Assembly (NCBI GenBank): GCA_009778835.1
Contig: WRFK01000062.1
Span: forward strand, 1-8,338
Reading direction: 5' to 3'
DNA: 8,338 nt
Source: Spirochaetaceae bacterium
Lineage (GTDB): Bacteria > Spirochaetota > Spirochaetia > CADAEX01
In this document: in pieces, positions 6,268 to 8,338 of the stretch
How positions within the stretch are numbered: position 1 is the first letter of the stretch
Layout of the letters: every line of letters starts with the position of its first letter
Notes under the pieces: generated by a model
What the model saw: the letters and a program-made list of their open reading frames with translations, nothing else
Databases searched by the model: none
Told to the model about the DNA's origin: nothing
Program-made: the position numbers and the translations under genes

Positions 6268-6924
6268 ATGTTGCAAGAAGTATTAAGCATCATAGCAGCA
6301 ACAGGGCTTAAGGGAGGAGAGCTGATTCTCTTTGGCATTGTTGCAGCGAGCGTTATAATCATCTGGCGCGTTGCTGTACCCAACGCAATAGCGAAGAAAA
6401 CAAAAAAACACGTAGTGAGCGAAAGCAAAGTTGAGATCGACAGGCTTCTTAAAGAAAAAGCAATCTTCATCGATGAGAATAACGCGTTGATAAAACTAAT
6501 GTGCAATAGGCTTGAAAAAATAGAGAACGCATTGACGAGTACAAAAAACGACTGGAAGTTTTTCGAGAATACCAGTATTGAGCGCTTAACCATGATAACC
6601 AATCGGATCGATAAGCTGTATGAAATAGTTTCAGACCACGAAGAATTCGCTGCGAGCATATCACAGGGAACATTGGAAAATATGGTCTTTAACGAGAGTA
6701 TGCCGGCTTTTAGGAGATTAAAAGCATTTAGACGGCTTCTGGCAATGGGAAAAAATGGAAGAGTAAAGAGCAAAGGGAAGGGGATTATCTCGCAAAATAA
6801 AGAAACATGGATCGATGTCTTGGACATGGACATGGATATAAAAATGGGTGACCAGAAATATTACGATAACGCAATAGCAGACATTGAGAAAATGTTAACA
6901 GGAGGGGAACATGGAAATACTTGA
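6268..6924 (+). CDS. Membrane-anchored coiled-coil protein of unknown function
   Basis: 218 residues, not recognised. One hydrophobic segment near residues 17-35 (GELILFGIVAASVIIIW) is followed by basic residues (AKKTKKH), predicting an N-out or re-entrant anchor with the bulk in the cytoplasm under the positive-inside rule. Residues 50-130 are helical and charged. The remainder contains a basic FRRLKAFRRLL patch and ends in a short acidic helix (IADIEKML). It has AAAGAGG seven bases before the ATG and overlaps the next gene by 14 bases. Location suggests a role in lysis or membrane remodelling. Being directly after the CheY-like gene, it is also a candidate partner of that protein, but no signalling domain is visible. 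Confidence 0.7.
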   Translation: MLQEVLSIIAATGLKGGELILFGIVAASVIIIWRVAVPNAIAKKTKKHVVSESKVEIDRLLKEKAIFIDENNALIKLMCNRLEKIENALTSTKNDWKFFENTSIERLTMITNRIDKLYEIVSDHEEFAASISQGTLENMVFNESMPAFRRLKAFRRLLAMGKNGRVKSKGKGIISQNKETWIDVLDMDMDIKMGDQKYYDNAIADIEKMLTGGEHGNT

Positions 6925-7267
6925 TGAAGAATACGAGGAACTTAAAAAAGATGCAGAAGCATATAATTCCGGAAGGGAAATATGGTGCTGGACTAAGTTT
7001 AAAAAAGAGTGGATAAGTAGAGTCTTTCTTGCATGGGTTGCTATCATGGCGTTGTCAGCGTTTGTTATTTTTATGGATATCAAAATAGAGACAAATGTTT
7101 TATTTTTGCTTGGCGGTGCAACTTTGATTTTTATGCTTGAAAAACCACTTGGAAAACTGCTTGGAGAAAATACCAAAATATCTGCCGAGGCAAAGGTTGG
7201 AGCGCAAGCCAATATAAACACTGATACAGCAAAGGTTTTGGAAGCTGTAAAAGGAAAAGAGAAATGA
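6911..7267 (+). CDS. Putative holin (two membrane helices)
   Basis: 118 residues with two predicted helices at about 35-56 (WISRVFLAWVAIMALSAFVIF) and 61-77 (NVLFLLGGATLIFMLE), separated by a short polar turn. The N-terminal 34 residues are charged, and the C-terminal 40 (KISAEAKVGAQANI...KGKEK) are polar and lysine-ending. Size, hairpin topology and place directly before the putative wall enzyme fit a class II-like holin that would open the inner membrane at lysis time. No family was recognised, so the call rests on topology and context. AGGAGG at 6901-6906 precedes the ATG within the preceding gene, and the stop overlaps the next start by four bases (ATGA). Confidence 0.6.
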   Translation: MEILDEEYEELKKDAEAYNSGREIWCWTKFKKEWISRVFLAWVAIMALSAFVIFMDIKIETNVLFLLGGATLIFMLEKPLGKLLGENTKISAEAKVGAQANINTDTAKVLEAVKGKEK

Positions 7268-7734
7268 AATTAAAAGCTGATATATTTAATGGCATATTAG
7301 CCATAGACGAGCTTACTTGGTTTCAGATATCAAATAGAGTTCGCACATTAAAAGATGGCACAAGATCAAAGACACAGGTCATTTATTCAATACCAGATCA
7401 TTTACCCTATGATCCGCAGCCGTTCCCCAAAGGCACATGGAATATCTATGCTGTAGAATGGCAAAAAGACAAGAATTTTGATTACAAAGAATACGGCCCG
7501 GTAAAGATTCGAACCGACGCACATTGCATGGTTAATGTTTGGGAGCTCGACGAAGACGGTGATTATCTTAGAGAGACAGATAAACAGGTAAGGGATCAAG
7601 GATACCTGCTACACTGGAGCAGCTTTCAAACTACGCTCGGTTGTATCAAGATAGAAAACAATGCAGAAATACTTGGAGAAATAATACAAGGAGCTCTCGA
7701 CAAAGGCGAGAAAGTACAAATCGAGGTAATATGA
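7264..7734 (+). CDS. Putative peptidoglycan-active lysis protein (YkuD- or DUF5675-like)
   Basis: 156 residues, without signal peptide. The C-terminal block LHWSSFQTTLGCIKI contains His117 and Cys127 in an H...TLGC-I arrangement, as in L,D-transpeptidases/carboxypeptidases (YkuD fold) and in the phage DUF5675 family. Earlier blocks FPKGTWNIYAVEW (54-66) and YGPVKIRTDAHCMVNVWEL (77-95) fit the beta-strands before such a site. In YkuD enzymes the cysteine attacks the peptide stem of peptidoglycan. Here the gene sits between a holin-like and a spanin-like pair, where an endolysin is expected, and no lysozyme or amidase is seen elsewhere. The His-Cys spacing is a little short for a classic YkuD motif (HGT...S.GC), so family assignment is tentative. 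Both ends overlap neighbours by ATGA, indicating translational coupling. Confidence 0.55.
   Translation: MKLKADIFNGILAIDELTWFQISNRVRTLKDGTRSKTQVIYSIPDHLPYDPQPFPKGTWNIYAVEWQKDKNFDYKEYGPVKIRTDAHCMVNVWELDEDGDYLRETDKQVRDQGYLLHWSSFQTTLGCIKIENNAEILGEIIQGALDKGEKVQIEVI
7723..7727 (+). promoter_or_regulatory. Shared ribosome binding site for two overlapping starts
   Basis: GAGGT lies three bases before the ATG at 7731 and eight bases before the ATG at 7736. The longer spacing is the better one, so the inner start may be used as much as or more than the outer. It is the only ribosome site available to both frames. Confidence 0.55.
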
Positions 7735-8159
7735 GATGCAAAAGAATTTACTTGGTATTGTTATTATTATTATCTGCCTCACTGTTATATGCATTATCAT
7801 CATCAGAGATAGAGGAGATACTACGGCACTTGACAATATTAGAGCAGAGCTTAGAGCAGAGAGAGAACGTCTTGAGGCAGAAAGAGAAATTGTTGAGCGA
7901 GACCGAGAACGACAATCAGAACGAGATAAAGATATTGCAACAAGAGAAGAACTTATTACAGCAAGAGAAGCTTCGGTTGCAGAGAGAGAAAGAAGACTTG
8001 CAGCAGAGAGAGAACTACTTAATAGCGAGAGAAGCCAGCTTAGTACAGATAGAGGGGCAGTTGAAGCAATTAGAGAAATCCTCGAAAAAGCAAAAAATTA
8101 AGTGGGGTGGAGCAGGGTTAGCTATCGGCTTTATAGCAGGGATAATTATTTTAAAATAA
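7731..8159 (+). CDS. Signal-peptide coiled-coil protein with C-terminal membrane helix (spanin-like, outer frame)
   Basis: 142 residues starting by ATGA overlap with the wall-enzyme gene. Residues 1-21 (MRCKRIYLVLLLLLSASLLY) form a classic signal peptide with an LYA end. Residues 25-120 are a long leucine- and glutamine-rich coiled coil, and 125-141 (WGGAGLAIGFIAGIIIL) is a glycine-rich membrane helix. Signal sequence, periplasmic coil and C-terminal anchor is the layout of unimolecular spanins, but no lipobox cysteine is present (the only cysteine is Cys3). Glutamate is written almost only as GAG here, unlike the GAA-rich neighbours, as expected if this frame was overprinted on the frame of the 7736 gene. 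The terminal 58 bases beyond that gene's stop encode the membrane helix, which supports real coding. Confidence 0.65.
   Translation: MRCKRIYLVLLLLLSASLLYALSSSEIEEILRHLTILEQSLEQRENVLRQKEKLLSETENDNQNEIKILQQEKNLLQQEKLRLQREKEDLQQRENYLIAREASLVQIEGQLKQLEKSSKKQKIKWGGAGLAIGFIAGIIILK
7736..8101 (+). CDS. Membrane-anchored coiled-coil protein nested in another frame (Rz/i-spanin-like)
   Basis: 121 residues, lying wholly inside the 7731 gene in a different frame. Residues 4-24 are a strong membrane anchor (NLLGIVIIIICLTVICIIII). The rest is a highly charged Arg/Glu coiled coil (AELRAERERLEAEREIVERD and similar), with no signal cleavage site. This is the shape of lambda Rz-type inner-membrane spanins, and the position after holin and wall enzyme agrees. 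Codon choice (mostly GAA and AGA, with CTT and GCA) matches the neighbouring phage genes better than the other frame does, suggesting this is the older reading frame. The purine-rich repeat-like DNA can yield coiled coils in more than one frame, so one of the two may be a shadow. Confidence 0.6.
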   Translation: MQKNLLGIVIIIICLTVICIIIIRDRGDTTALDNIRAELRAERERLEAEREIVERDRERQSERDKDIATREELITAREASVAERERRLAAERELLNSERSQLSTDRGAVEAIREILEKAKN

Positions 8160-8336
8160 ATGAGAAAAAAACCATCACACGAACCGTTAACGCAAGATGA
8201 AATAGACGAGCTTATGGGAGGCACTTGCCCTTTTTGCGGTAAAAATCCATGTAGAAAAAATTGCCAGATTAACTTTTTGAAAAAAACAGTACTCCCCGCA
8301 CCTCTTAACAATGTGTCCCAGGGGAGACGTCTTTAA
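8160..8336 (+). CDS. Small cysteine-rich, probably zinc-binding protein
   Basis: 58 residues, not recognised. Its ATG immediately follows the preceding TAA, so translation is probably coupled; the ribosome site is weak. Residues 22-35 read TCPFCGKNPCRKNC, giving four cysteines (23, 26, 31, 35) in a CxxC...CxxxC arrangement that could hold a zinc ion. The N-terminus is basic then acidic (RKKPSHEPLTQDEIDELMGG). An internal ATG at 8214 would leave the cysteine cluster intact. The stop at 8334-8336 is just inside the window. Small zinc-ribbon proteins are common in phage operons; no role can be assigned. Confidence 0.6.
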   Translation: MRKKPSHEPLTQDEIDELMGGTCPFCGKNPCRKNCQINFLKKTVLPAPLNNVSQGRRL

Positions 8337-8338
8337 AC

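Noticed and set aside
7404..7411. ACCCTATG, a partial copy of the crossover site in the wall-enzyme gene
   Set aside because: Only 8 of 18 bases match and the similarity stops at once, so it is consistent with chance.
8292..8326. CTCCCC...GGGGAG dyad at the window end as a terminator
   Set aside because: The six-pair stem has a loop of over 20 bases and only a short T-run follows; it lies inside the coding frame of the small cysteine-rich protein.

Overview
The window is the late (tail and lysis) region of an AT-rich tailed phage or prophage, most likely podovirus-like. A very large coiled-coil virion protein is followed by a fibre with a T7 gp17-type head, then small membrane proteins, a candidate cell-wall enzyme and a nested pair of spanin-like genes; T7 has the same broad order (gp16, gp17, holin, Rz/Rz1). 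The spanin-like pair and separate wall enzyme suggest a host with an outer membrane. A spirochaete or a similar AT-rich Gram-negative is possible, but nothing here fixes the host. No integrase, att site, tRNA, rRNA or CRISPR array was seen.

Layout. Positions 1-2932 hold the 3' part of a giant virion gene whose start lies outside the window. Positions 2948-4240 hold the tail fibre. Positions 3994-4507 form an invertible DNA cassette: two identical 18-bp sites in inverted orientation flank two alternative fibre 3' ends placed tail to tail, with their stop codons overlapping in the palindrome TTAA. The plus-strand version is expressed now and gives a 430-residue fibre. Inversion would join the other version in frame and give a 438-residue fibre with a different receptor-binding tip. 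A Gin/Hin/Pin-type serine recombinase (4510-5142, minus strand) abuts the cassette, two bases outside the right-hand site, and is the obvious catalyst.

A short intergenic region (5143-5291) holds divergent control signals and a strong terminator hairpin. From 5292 to the end, all genes run on the plus strand and are tightly packed or overlapping: a likely tail-fibre assembly protein, a stand-alone CheY-like receiver protein, a membrane-anchored coiled-coil protein, a holin-like two-helix protein, a putative peptidoglycan-active protein with an H...TLGC signature, two genes nested in different frames from start codons five bases apart, and a small cysteine-rich protein.

The main points of interest are the fibre-switching cassette, which should let one phage lineage alternate host receptor specificity; the phage-borne CheY-like protein in a lysis cassette; and the nested coiled-coil membrane gene pair.
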